A stretch of DNA of 64,000 bases from NCBI RefSeq assembly GCF_002127325.2, contig NC_035436.2, positions 25,617,506 through 25,681,505 on the forward strand. The letters run 5' to 3'. This stretch comes from Helianthus annuus (taxonomy: Eukaryota > Streptophyta > Magnoliopsida > Asterales > Asteraceae). Of the stretch, positions 55,140 through 64,000 are shown piece by piece. The translations under genes and the position numbers were made by a program. Below the pieces are notes generated by a model, which ran no database searches, was not told the DNA's origin, and saw only the letters and a program-made list of their open reading frames with translations. The stretch's first letter is position 1; each line of letters starts with the position of its first letter.

Positions 55140-56774
55140 ATGGCTGACCCAAATGAAGTTAATAGTTATTTAAAGGAGGATGACAACAATAACGCCCAAA
55201 TTAATATAACGGGCACTGAATTGAAAGCTTTGGTAGACAACGCTGTGAGGACGGCCTTAGATCGGCAATATGAAGAATACAGCGAGTCTCGAAGCAGAAC
55301 CTTATCTACACCACACTCGAAGTCAAGAACCCATTCTAAATCTCACAACAAACCACCCTCGACCCCGTCTAAACCTATGAAGGACGACGATCGGAACTCA
55401 TCGAATGAGAATAGTGTCCATCCTAAGAAAAAAGTGGTCAATGATGCACCTCGCGCCAGGGGTTGCACGTATAAATACTTTGTTTCTTGCAAACCCCGAG
55501 ATGTTACAGGGGAAAAAGGCGCGGTGGATTGTATGACCTGGTTAGACGAAATGGACACTGTCGTGGACATCAGTGGTTGTGCTGAGAGAGATGTGGTAAA
55601 ATTTGTATCACAGTCGTTCAAAGGTGAAGCCCTAGCATGGTGGAGATCATTGTTTCAAGCCTCTGGGAAGGCTGTTTTGTATAGCATGTCATGGGAGGAA
55701 TTTATCGCTCTCATTAAAGAAAATTACTGCCCTCAACACGAGGTTGAGAAGATAGAGTCTGATTTCCTATCATTGGTCATGAAGAACCTGGATTCCCAGG
55801 CATATCTCACAAGCTTCAACACTCTGTCGAGATTGGTTCCGTACCTTGTAACACCGGAACCCAAACGGATCGCGCGTTTCATTGGGGGTTTGGCCCCAGA
55901 GATAAAAGCTAGCGTGAAGGCTTCTAGGCCTGCTACCTTCAGATCTGTGGCAGATATATCTCTATCTCTCACACTGGATGCAGTGAGGCAGAGATCATTG
56001 AGAAATGCTGATAGTGAGAAAAGAAAACGTGAAGATGACGATTCACGAAGGTCTAACAAGAAGCACTGGGGGAATCGTGACCACAAGAAGGGGTCAGAGA
56101 ACAAGAAGAATGACCGACAGTCGGGCGATAAGCCCTTGTGCAAGGTATGTCAGAAACACCATTTCGGAAGGTGCAGGTATGAAAAGAAATCCCAGCCGAA
56201 GGCCTGTGGGATATGCAAGTCCTCTGAGCATAGGACTCTTGAGTGCAAGAAACTCAAAGATGCAACTTGCTATAGTTGCAACGAGAAAGGGCACATCAAG
56301 ACTAACTGCCCGAAGATAGTGAAGAAGGCTGAAGAAGGGAAAAAGACCAATGCGAGGGTCTTTCAGATGAATGTTCAAGAGGCTATCCAGAACGACAACG
56401 TCATAACCGGTACGTTCCTTATCAATGATGTATTCGCAAGAGTGTTATTTGATTCTGGAGCAGATAAATCCTTTGTGGATGATAAGTTTTGCGAGTTATT
56501 AAAACTGCCTGTTAAAACCTTGAATATGAAATATGAAGTAGAACTAGCTGATGGGACTATGGGAACAGTCTCAACTGTTTTAGATGGATGTGTTATATCC
56601 ATTAGGAATCACTCATTTCCTTTATCCCTATTACCCTTTAAACTAGCTGGTTTCGACGTAGTATTGGGTATGGATTGGTTATCGCACAACCAAGCCCAGA
56701 TTGTATGCAACAAGAAGCAAGTGGTAATCAAGACCCCGTCTGGAGAACCACTTACCATTCAGGGAGATACTTGA
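55140..56774 (+). CDS. T6 Gag and protease
   Basis: 544 codons from MADPNEVNSYLKEDD. Ser/Lys-rich N-terminal region, Gag core CTYKYFVSCKPRDVTGEKGA, ALAWWRSLF, CPQHEVEKIESDFLSLVMK; three zinc modules CKVCQKHHFGRC, CGICKSSEHRTLEC and CYSCNEKGHIKTNC (about 335-390); then retropepsin VLFDSGADKSFVD with DSG at 438-440, and GMDWLS. The frame ends in TGA (56772-56774) in the protease-RT linker. Start: first Met after an acceptor-like site; unlike T3-T5 it does not begin MPPRR. Next segment is in the same frame, 6 bases on. Confidence 0.93.
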   Translation: MADPNEVNSYLKEDDNNNAQINITGTELKALVDNAVRTALDRQYEEYSESRSRTLSTPHSKSRTHSKSHNKPPSTPSKPMKDDDRNSSNENSVHPKKKVVNDAPRARGCTYKYFVSCKPRDVTGEKGAVDCMTWLDEMDTVVDISGCAERDVVKFVSQSFKGEALAWWRSLFQASGKAVLYSMSWEEFIALIKENYCPQHEVEKIESDFLSLVMKNLDSQAYLTSFNTLSRLVPYLVTPEPKRIARFIGGLAPEIKASVKASRPATFRSVADISLSLTLDAVRQRSLRNADSEKRKREDDDSRRSNKKHWGNRDHKKGSENKKNDRQSGDKPLCKVCQKHHFGRCRYEKKSQPKACGICKSSEHRTLECKKLKDATCYSCNEKGHIKTNCPKIVKKAEEGKKTNARVFQMNVQEAIQNDNVITGTFLINDVFARVLFDSGADKSFVDDKFCELLKLPVKTLNMKYEVELADGTMGTVSTVLDGCVISIRNHSFPLSLLPFKLAGFDVVLGMDWLSHNQAQIVCNKKQVVIKTPSGEPLTIQGDT

Positions 56775-56780
56775 CATGGA

Positions 56781-57623
56781 TTGCCTGCACAAGTATCTAT
56801 GCTAAAGGCATCCAGATGTTTAAAGAAAGGATGTGTCATTTATATGGCACAGGTGACTATCGGTGAAGAGAGACCCAAGATTGAAGACATTCCAGTCATC
56901 TCTGACTATCCCGAAGTTTTCCCGAAAGAACTGCCTGGTTTGCCACCGGATAGGCAAGTGGAATTCAGTATCGACATCATTCCAGGAGCCGCGCCTATTG
57001 CGAGAGCACCTTATAGATTGGCACCCACGGAAATGAAAGAATTGAGAACACAACTAGATGATCTGCTAGCCAAAGGTTTTGTTAGACCAAGTTCATCTCC
57101 TTGGGGAGCACCAATCCTGTTTGTCAAGAAGAAAGATGGTTCGATGCGTCTATGCATCGATTACCGTGAGCTGAATAAAGTCACAATCAAGAATAGGTAC
57201 CCTTTGCCCAGGATCGACGATTTGTTCGATCAGTTGCAAGGAGCGAGCTACTTTTCCAAGATTGACCTAAGGTCAGGGTACCATCAATTGAAGGTCAAAG
57301 ACGAAGATGTGCATAAAACTTCATTTAGGACTCGTTATGGTCATTTCGAGTTCCTAGTGATGCCTTTTGGGCTCACTAATGCACCTGCCGCATTCATGGA
57401 TCTCATGAATCGCGTTTGTAAACCTTATTTGGATAAATTCGTCATTGTCTTCATCGATGACATCCTCATTTACTCCAAAAGTCAAGCTGACCACGAGAAG
57501 CACCTTCGATGTATTCTTAAACTGCTTCATCAAGAAAAGCTTTACGCCAAATTCTCTAAGTGTGAATATTGGCTACGAGAAGTCCAATTCCTTGGACATG
57601 TAGTCAGCGAGCGTGGTATCTAA
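56781..57623 (+). CDS. T6 pol, reverse transcriptase
   Basis: 280 codons between two in-frame stops. Linker [22 protein letters not shown] motifs [40 protein letters not shown] (catalytic Asp), [38 protein letters not shown] (Asp pair at residues 226-227, near 57456) and [15 protein letters not shown]. All RT core motifs are intact. Closing TAA at 57621 fits CAA-to-TAA. The first Met is internal. Confidence 0.93.
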   Translation: MPAQVSMLKASRCLKKGCVIYMAQVTIGEERPKIEDIPVISDYPEVFPKELPGLPPDRQVEFSIDIIPGAAPIARAPYRLAPTEMKELRTQLDDLLAKGFVRPSSSPWGAPILFVKKKDGSMRLCIDYRELNKVTIKNRYPLPRIDDLFDQLQGASYFSKIDLRSGYHQLKVKDEDVHKTSFRTRYGHFEFLVMPFGLTNAPAAFMDLMNRVCKPYLDKFVIVFIDDILIYSKSQADHEKHLRCILKLLHQEKLYAKFSKCEYWLREVQFLGHVVSERGI

Positions 57624-58115
57624 GTGGATCCCGCCAAGGTTGAAGCCGTTATGAATTGGCAGGAGCCGAAGACGCCTACAGAGATTCGCAGTTTCTTAGG
57701 TTTAGCGAGATACTACAGACGCTTCATCGAAAACTTCTCAAGGATTGCTGCACCCTTAACTTCTTTAACTAGAAAGAATATAAAGTTTAACTGGGGCCCT
57801 AAGCAGCAAGAAGCTTTCGATATCCTCAAACAAAAGCTGAGCAATGCTCCAGTGTTGACATTGCCGGAAGGAATGGAAGAATTTGTCGTATATTGTGATG
57901 CATCGCACACCGGTATGGGTTGTGTGCTTATGCAGAGGGGCAAGGTGATTGCCTATGCGTCACGACAATTAAAGGTGCATGAAAAGAATTACACCACCCA
58001 TGACTTGGAGTTGGGTGCCGTTGTATTTGCACTAAAGCTATGGAGGCATTACTTGTATGGCATTAAATTTGTGATCTATTCTGATCACAAAAGCCTCCAG
58101 CATCTATTCAATTAG
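57624..58115 (+). pseudogene. T6 pol, RT thumb and RNase H N-terminus
   Basis: 163 codons: [37 protein letters not shown], then RNase [20 protein letters not shown] (first Asp) and [20 protein letters not shown] (Glu), up to [10 protein letters not shown]. Ends in a TAG where relatives have Gln before [10 protein letters not shown], a C-to-T fit. Confidence 0.9.
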
Positions 58116-58127
58116 AAAGATCTGAAT

Positions 58128-58475
58128 ATGAGGCAGCGACGTTGGATGGAAACTCTGAACGACTATGACTGTGAAATAAGATACCATCCAGGCAAGGCCA
58201 ACGTAGTCGCAGATGTCTTGAGCAGAAAAGAAAGAGTGAAACCAATTAGGATCAATGCCAAGAGCATTGAAATCAAGAACAGTCTGAATGAGAGATTGTT
58301 AGCTGCACAGAGGGAAGCTGTGTTAGAAGCTAACTATCCTCACGAGAAGCTAGGAGTAACTGAGGAGCAGTTATCCTATGGCAAAGACGGAATTCTGAGA
58401 TTGAATGGAAGGATATGGGTTCCTGTTTATGGAGGTCTTCGTGACATTATCCTTCAGGAAGCCCACAGTTCCTGA
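58128..58475 (+). pseudogene. T6 pol, RNase H C-terminus and start of integrase zinc domain
   Basis: [37 protein letters not shown] (last RNase H Asp), a spacer, then [20 protein letters not shown] with the first zinc His. Ends in TGA where relatives have Arg (CGA-to-TGA fits a CpG transition). Confidence 0.88.
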
Positions 58476-58502
58476 TATTCCGTCCATCCTGGAGCTGATA
58501 AA

Positions 58503-58748
58503 ATGTACCAGGATTTGAAGGCAAACTTTTGGTGGATAGGCTTGAAAAAGTCTATAGCCACCTACGTAGCAAAATGTTTGACTTGTGCGCAAGTAAAAGC
58601 TGAACATCAAAAGCCGTCAGGCTTGCTGCAACAGCCTGAACTTCCCGAGTGGAAATGGGAAATGGTGACGATGGATTTCATCACCAAGTTGCCAAAGACA
58701 AAGAAGGGAAACAATACAATATGGGTAATAGTTGATAGACTGACTTAG
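58503..58748 (+). pseudogene. T6 pol, integrase zinc domain end and start of core
   Basis: [36 protein letters not shown] (zinc Cys pair), [16 protein letters not shown] and WVIVDRLT with the first catalytic Asp. Ends in TAG where relatives have Lys; this one is A-to-T, unlike the other T6 stops. Same frame as both neighbours. Confidence 0.9.
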
Positions 58749-58802
58749 TCAGCACATTTCCTACCCATAAAGGAGACTCATAGCTCCGATATATTAGCCC
58801 AG

Positions 58803-59711
58803 TTGTTTGTAGATAAGATTGTAGCCCTTCATGGCGTGCCTGTGTCTATCATCTCTGATAGAGAAACCAGATACACATCACACTTTTGGAAAAGTTTCCA
58901 ACAATCTTTGGGCACACGTTTGAATTTCAGTACGGCTTACCACCCTCAGACAGATGGACAAAGTGAGCGTACAATCCAAACATTGGAAGACATGCTCCGT
59001 GCATGTGCGATCGACTTAGGTGGTAGCTGGGATAACCACCTACCCTTAGTCGAATTCTCCTATAACAACAGCTACCATACAAGCATTAAGGCTGCACCTT
59101 TTGAAGCCCTATATGGTAGAAAGTGTAGAACGCCCGTTTGTTGGGCAGAAGTTGGAGATGTCCAGATGACAGGACCTGAAATAATATTCAAAACAACGGA
59201 CAAGATTGTCCAAATTCGCGATCGATTGAAAGCTGCCCGAGACAGGCAGAAGAGCTACGCAGATTTGAAGCGTAAGCCTTTCAATTTCGAAGTAGGCGAC
59301 AAGGTTTTGCTTAAGGTATCACCCTGGAAGGGGTGGATGCGATTCGGTAAGAAAGGCAAGTTAAGCCCGAGATATATTGGACCCTTCGAAGTAATCGAAC
59401 GTGTCAGATCGGTTGCCTATAAATTAAACTTACCGGAGGAGCTCAGTGGTATCCACAATGTGTTTCACATATGTAACTTGAAGAAGTGTTTCGCTGATGA
59501 ATCACTGGTTATACAGCATACAGACGTACACATCGACGAGAGCTTAAAGTTCGTTGAAAAACCTGTGTCGATCGAGGATCGACAGGTTAAGAAGCTTTGC
59601 AGGAAGTATATACCGATAGTGAAGGTAAAATGGGATGCCCGTAGAGGTCCCGAGTACACGTGGGAGGTAGAGTCCACGATGAAAGAAAAGTACCCTTATT
59701 TATTTCAATAA
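58803..59711 (+). CDS. T6 pol, integrase core and chromodomain-like tail
   Basis: 302 codons: [20 protein letters not shown] (second catalytic Asp), [20 protein letters not shown] (Glu), [20 protein letters not shown], the GPF/Y module [26 protein letters not shown] and a chromodomain-like [20 protein letters not shown] ending in KEKYPYLFQ and TAA. The stop codon overlaps the first bases of the pre-PPT hairpin. Known: such tails bind heterochromatin marks and bias insertion there. Confidence 0.93.
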   Translation: MFVDKIVALHGVPVSIISDRETRYTSHFWKSFQQSLGTRLNFSTAYHPQTDGQSERTIQTLEDMLRACAIDLGGSWDNHLPLVEFSYNNSYHTSIKAAPFEALYGRKCRTPVCWAEVGDVQMTGPEIIFKTTDKIVQIRDRLKAARDRQKSYADLKRKPFNFEVGDKVLLKVSPWKGWMRFGKKGKLSPRYIGPFEVIERVRSVAYKLNLPEELSGIHNVFHICNLKKCFADESLVIQHTDVHIDESLKFVEKPVSIEDRQVKKLCRKYIPIVKVKWDARRGPEYTWEVESTMKEKYPYLFQ

Positions 59712-59747
59712 ATCTCGAGGTCGAGATTTCTTTTAAGGGGGTGAGGA
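59710..59747 (+). promoter_or_regulatory. T6 pre-PPT hairpin and PPT
   Basis: AAATCTCGA-GG-TCGAGATTT (59710-59729, perfect 9-bp stem) then CTTTTAAGGGGGTGAGGA against the 3' LTR. The stem differs from T3-T5 by paired changes. Confidence 0.88.
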
Positions 59748-62700
59748 TGTAACACCTCGAAATTTTGTGTCCAATAAATAAACGACACGTGTCACGTACG
59801 ACAAAAGTATTGTAAACCCGGATCTAATTAAAGATGTGTGGTAGGATTTTTGAACATGTCGACATGTTAATTTATACCTCTGAACGACTTCATTATAGAT
59901 CCCAAAACCCTAACATGATTAACAAACATCTATTATACCTTAATCCGATAATTACTAATAATGAAGGATGTCCAAGTTTGCTAATTTGGATCCTATGAAA
60001 ATAATGCTCAATAAATCATTCATAGAGAATTTTATCCTTATGCAAGCCAATGATTCTGCATGATAGAGTAGATAACTGTCCAAGCATGGGTTAAAGGCAT
60101 TGTGCTGAAAATTAAACCAGAAATCATGCGTTGCAAGTTGTCCATTCAAATCATGAAAGGTTATTTTTTTGCCTCTGACAAGAGCTTACGGACCGCAAGG
60201 GTCCTGCCTTACAGTCCGTAAGGTGCGAAAGGGTAAAACATTTTCTCTGTCAAAGGCTTACGGACCGCAAAGGCCCTGCCTTACGGTCCGTAAGGAACGC
60301 CCAGCGACAGAAAGTTGGCTGTTGGCTGTTATAACAGTTTAACCGACTTACCAAGATATTTTCAGCAACATGGGCGACCCCTAACCTTTCCTAGACACTA
60401 GGAAACACTTGTAAATGATCTGGATCACCCCATAGACCTAGTTGTCATGATCTCAATGGATTAAATTCACTATAAAAGGCCAATGAGTTGCACATTGTGT
60501 TCACTCATCACTTCTGTATTCCTGGAGCTTTTCTGGAGCACAAGTGCCATTCCTAAGCCTTCCTAATCTTGTATTAGACTCGTGTAAGTATGCTCCACCC
60601 TTCCTTGGTTAAATTTTGCTTAGATATAGCCTAAGAGTCAATCCGTCGTAATTAACGATTGACTTGAAGATAAATCACAAATGGTCCAGTGATTTGTCGA
60701 ATCAAAGGCAGTTATATGTTGGTAATCATGTGGGCATTAAACCCCTAAAAGGGCACCCTCTGATTCCCACTTTAACTAGTCCGAATGTCGAGTCAAACTT
60801 GCTTAGAAAAGGTCAACAGATTGCTAAATTGCGATTTTATGCATAATCAGTAATGTAGATGGCGTGTAACCTGTTTTAACACTCATATAACATGATACTA
60901 AGTATATGAACTAGTCTAAGCTTGTTTGATCCGACCATTTGCTATTTCGACCCGGTTCGGAACCGAAAGTCGCAAAGCTCTGACTTTTGCTTTGACTTCA
61001 GTTCTGACCCGTTATGGTATGATTTAGATATGCATTAGGACTCTCTTCGGACCATATTACATGATGGTATAACCCTCTGTGACCGGTTCATCGTTTGTCC
61101 GAGTCTTTTGCACATTTTCGCTAAATGCTTAAAAGTTGACCATAACGCCCTTTCTACTTTAAAACGAGAATTTTGGACATGTGAAAGGACAATAACCTTG
61201 GTTACTAATTTCTAAGTATGTCCCTAAAATTTCACGTCAATCCAAGGTCTAGAATAGGAGTTATGCTAAATAGCGCAATTACGGAAACTTTAGTAATTAA
61301 ACGGCGCAATTAGCATAAAGCCTATCTAAACCCAAATTTCGACACCAAACCTTTTATATACTGATGTAAAGTAATATTTTAAGATTTTTAAAGATTTTTA
61401 ATTATTTTTAACCTGCTCATAACCTGCGGTTATGGCATCGATTCGGTAATTACCGAATATACCCTTTTCGGACATAACTTGAGTTCTACCTGGTATTTTG
61501 ACCCGATTCCAGTTTCTACTGATTTTAAATAATAAATAGAGTATTTTGGACTTTATAAACTGTTCGGAAAACTTAGATTCCCTGTAGAACTCAGAAATCT
61601 CTTTCATAATCTTTAAAAAGACCGAAATACCCCTTCGGGGCGTATATTGGATTTAAACTTGCTACGGGCATTATGGAAGGTATCCTACTGATACCACAAC
61701 CTCTTTAGAGCATATTAACTTAGGAATCCTGTGTAGGACTCTTACGGTTACCCGTTACGCCTTTTACGCGCACGGTTCGGTTTATGTAACTAGTTTACAT
61801 AAACTAGCCGAAACGGGTCAAACCTTATCGTTTTTACCTCAAAATCCAGAGTGTGATTATTTTACCCATATAAATCAAGTCTTCAAACTTGTTGGGTCCA
61901 AACCACATTCCATTCCCGGTTTTCGCCCTTCACGCGATTAAACCGTATTTATCCTTTGAAACTGACCGGTCTAAGCTAAGGCTAAATTAAAGACCCGTTA
62001 GGATTCTAATAGGTTGTTGTAAACCTTCATTCCATAATAGGAGACCAGTAAAAGATACTTGCATTTGTTTGATTGAGTTTATTACTTGCTCAAGTAAATA
62101 CTTTTAACTTATTTTCCGTTATACGGGCTTGGGTTACGGTATATAAAAATACCGCTTGGTCAGCCAATTGACCCCAACTCATTAGTAGTTGGGTATTATC
62201 AATGTGACTCGTTTAAAAAACTTGTTTTGTTGGCTTTACGCATTTGGGAGCTTAATGACCATGTCCCGGATATCCTTGGCATCATTTTACGAAATGGTCA
62301 CGACCCCGACACACGGGTGTAGGCGTACACCCGAAAATGTGTCTATATTATTAAAGGTATAACCGTTGGTTTTCCCGCTACGGTTTTATACTTTGTGGCG
62401 TGTCTATTAACCTTAAACCCGGCACGACCCGGGTGACCGAACGCATAGTGAACATGTAATTCTTTTACAAGATTTAATTGATAAATTATCCCAAGTTATA
62501 AAGAGTTTGTGCCTTGTGCATTCAAATCAATTTTTTTAAACATTTTACAAAAGTGTCGGTTGAATGTATTTACCAGTGTAAACTGACGTATTTTCCCCAA
62601 AAAGATTAAATGCAGGTTCTGTACGAAATAGGCTGGCCAATCCTTAAGCATCGCTAGAGTTTCGCAAGCTCGGGATGCCATATCTGTCGAACAATATTTA

Positions 62701-62900
62701 TATTTTTATTTTGATCCCATGTGGATTTATTTCGACTATTCGTGATACTTGGATATTACAATTGATGGTTGAAATATAATCTATCTTTATGCTTCCGCTG
62801 TGCATTTATATATTGTGGTTTGATTATATTGTTGCCAACTACGTCACGGTAATCCCCCACCGGGCCCACCGGTGAAACACGTGGAAATCGGGGTGTGACA
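59748..62900 (+). repeat. T6 3' LTR
   Basis: TGTAACACCTC...GGTGTGACA, with the same palindromes (60185-60294), TATA (60471-60478) and donor-like GTAAGTATG (about 60584) as the 5' copy. No genes. Confidence 0.95.
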
Positions 62901-62905
62901 ACAAT
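62901..62905. repeat. T6 target site duplication, right (ACAAT)
   Basis: Matches 49630-49634. Confidence 0.92.
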
Positions 62906-64000
62906 CCAACCCTTTTTCCCCTAACCGGTTCTAGAAGGGGATCACCCACTTGATTTTATGGAATTGTTTAAGATATATGTATGGTACTAATGAAACATGT
63001 TAACTAGGAAAAGGTTGTAGGATGATTATAGGAAAGGCACATGGGATCATAACCATCACTTTTCTCTAACTCACTTCCACTCAAAACTCTTCCCTCCCTC
63101 TTCCTTGTATTCGGAAGCCAACAACCAGCCATCATACACCCACCTTCAACCCATTTCTATGTCATCTCCATACATACAAAGGTGCTACGGATCATACAAC
63201 GAAGCTTGGTGCACATGGAAGTTGAAGGACCACTCTCATTTTCTTTTATCCACCACTTTTACGCTTTGAAACTCCCCTAGCCTTGTGCTAGTAGTAAGTG
63301 TTCTAAATCTTTATCTTGTTCTTGTCTTTGGTGGTTAATAGATGATAAGAATGATAAAAGTTAAGAAACTTTAAAGATCATGAACAAATGTTGAACATGA
63401 TGTGTTAAAAGGTGGATAAAGAGAAGATATATGTGTAAAACATGATAAATCTGAGTAATACAAACACTAATCTGCTGTAAATAATATATGTTACGATATA
63501 AATCATTATTAGGACAAATGGTGATCGTATGCGTGCATTTTAGTAACCTTTAAACTAAAACCAGCATGCTGAGCTGTATTTTCAGCCGACTTTAACTGGC
63601 TGTAACAGGACCGTAACTCAACGAAAAATGTATTTTCTGAAGCCTAGATTTATGTATTATGAAATACGGTTCTAATTGCACTGGAATCATAATTTTTGTA
63701 CTTCGTTTACTATTTTTAAAGTGTCATTCTGTAACAGCAGCTAGAGCTGCATATTTCTGCTGAAAATATACATTCTGTTTTCTGTCATAACTTGAGTTCT
63801 GTGTAGAGTTAGATCATGAAACTGGTAATGTTGATGGATACTGATGTTATAGTAATTGTCCCACTGGAATTTCGTCAATCCGACTTACAATGAATTTTTA
63901 GTGAATTATTCTGTTGGCTGCAGTCAGAAAATAATGAATCTGATTGCAGTCCGGAAAATGATTTTTTATAAAATACTGGCAATGAACTGGACCCCGATAT
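62906..64000 (+). repeat. T3 3' LTR, second part, running off the window
   Basis: Continues 49634 after the T6 TSD. From 62979 it matches 11180-12223, the T3 5' LTR; the stretch 62906-62978 shows what lies left of T2 in the T3 5' LTR. GATTATAGGAAAGG near 63022 is the TATA-like site and GTAAGT at 63294 the donor-like site. No genes. Confidence 0.9.

Larger units (their letters stand above)
49635..62900 (+). mobile_element. T6: full-length Ty3/gypsy chromovirus with pre-gag ORF, inserted in the T3 3' LTR
   Basis: LTRs 49635-52789 (3155 bp) and 59748-62900 (3153 bp), PBS 52793, PPT 59730-59747, TSD ACAAT on both sides. Order: pre-gag ORF, gag-protease, RT, RNase H, integrase, chromodomain-like tail, the last five sharing one frame from 55140 to 59711 and broken only by five in-frame stops. 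By eye the LTRs differ at a few dozen sites, more than T1. Tekay/Del-type by style. Confidence 0.95.
11180..64000 (+). mobile_element. T3: oldest element, Ty3/gypsy chromovirus split by T2, T4 (with T5) and T6
   Basis: Own parts: 5' LTR remainder 11180-13733, PBS 13737, leader 13749-14774 plus 45042-45486, gag 45487-46665, decayed pol to about 48870, hairpin and PPT 48874-48909, 3' LTR 48910-49634 plus 62906-64000 (runs off the window). Joining over each insertion uses matched TSDs: CGTTA for T4 and ACAAT for T6. The two LTRs, compared over 11180-12223 and 62979-64000, show many substitutions and small indels, clearly more than within T1, T4, T5 or T6. PPT-LTR junction and Gag resemble T5, so both are probably of one lineage. 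Confidence 0.9.

Noticed and set aside
1..64000. A host gene hidden between the elements
   Set aside because: Every stretch between elements can be assigned to T3 or T2 by LTR matching, TSD joining or domain order; the only unassigned ORF (14084-14359) has no support.

Overview
This window is plant nuclear repeat DNA and nothing else I can support: a nested stack of six LTR retrotransposons (called T1-T6 here) with no convincing host gene in 64 kb. A higher plant is indicated by Ty3/gypsy chromovirus-type gag-pol genes, initiator-Met tRNA primer sites (TGGTATCAGAGC), 5-bp target duplications and multi-kb LTRs. The Gag types and LTR ends look most like Asteraceae (sunflower, lettuce or chrysanthemum relatives); that is a recollection-based inference I could not check.

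Layout. The oldest element, T3 (+ strand), spans most of the window. Its 5' LTR (11180-13733), PBS (13737), leader, gag (45487-46665), decayed pol, PPT and 3' LTR (48910-49634 and 62906-64000) are pulled apart by later insertions. T4 (- strand, 14775-45036, TSD CGTTA) sits in the T3 leader. It is a gag-only, non-autonomous element with three LTRs and two internal regions in tandem. T5 (- strand, 18835-32787, TSD TTATG) sits in the first T4 internal region; the second internal region keeps the empty site. T6 (+ strand, 49635-62900, TSD ACAAT) sits in the T3 3' LTR. T2 (- strand, 8585-11179), a different lineage primed by tRNA-Asp, sits in the T3 5' LTR, and the T3 3' LTR at 62979 shows the empty site. 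T1 (- strand, 1-8584) is the youngest by LTR similarity and interrupts the coding region of T2.

How the parts work. T1, T3, T5 and T6 have or had Gag with CCHC knuckles, aspartic protease, reverse transcriptase, RNase H, integrase and a C-terminal GPF/chromodomain-like tail, and look like Tekay/Del-type chromoviruses. All four carry inactivating lesions: frameshifts and nonsense codons, many fitting C-to-T deamination. T4 codes only for Gag and would need enzymes from relatives such as T5.

Three shared patterns deserve attention. (1) T5 and T6 carry an extra ORF between PBS and gag. (2) A 3' splice-acceptor-like site lies a few bases before the start of gag in all five gag-bearing elements, and before both extra ORFs; matching donor-like sites lie downstream of the putative LTR transcription starts. 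This suggests an unrecognised leader intron with alternative acceptors. (3) A perfect 7-9 bp hairpin lies directly before the PPT in all five elements, with paired changes between them. LTR boundaries of T4, T5 and T6 are exact because the TSDs match; T1, T2 and T3 run off the window edges on at least one side.
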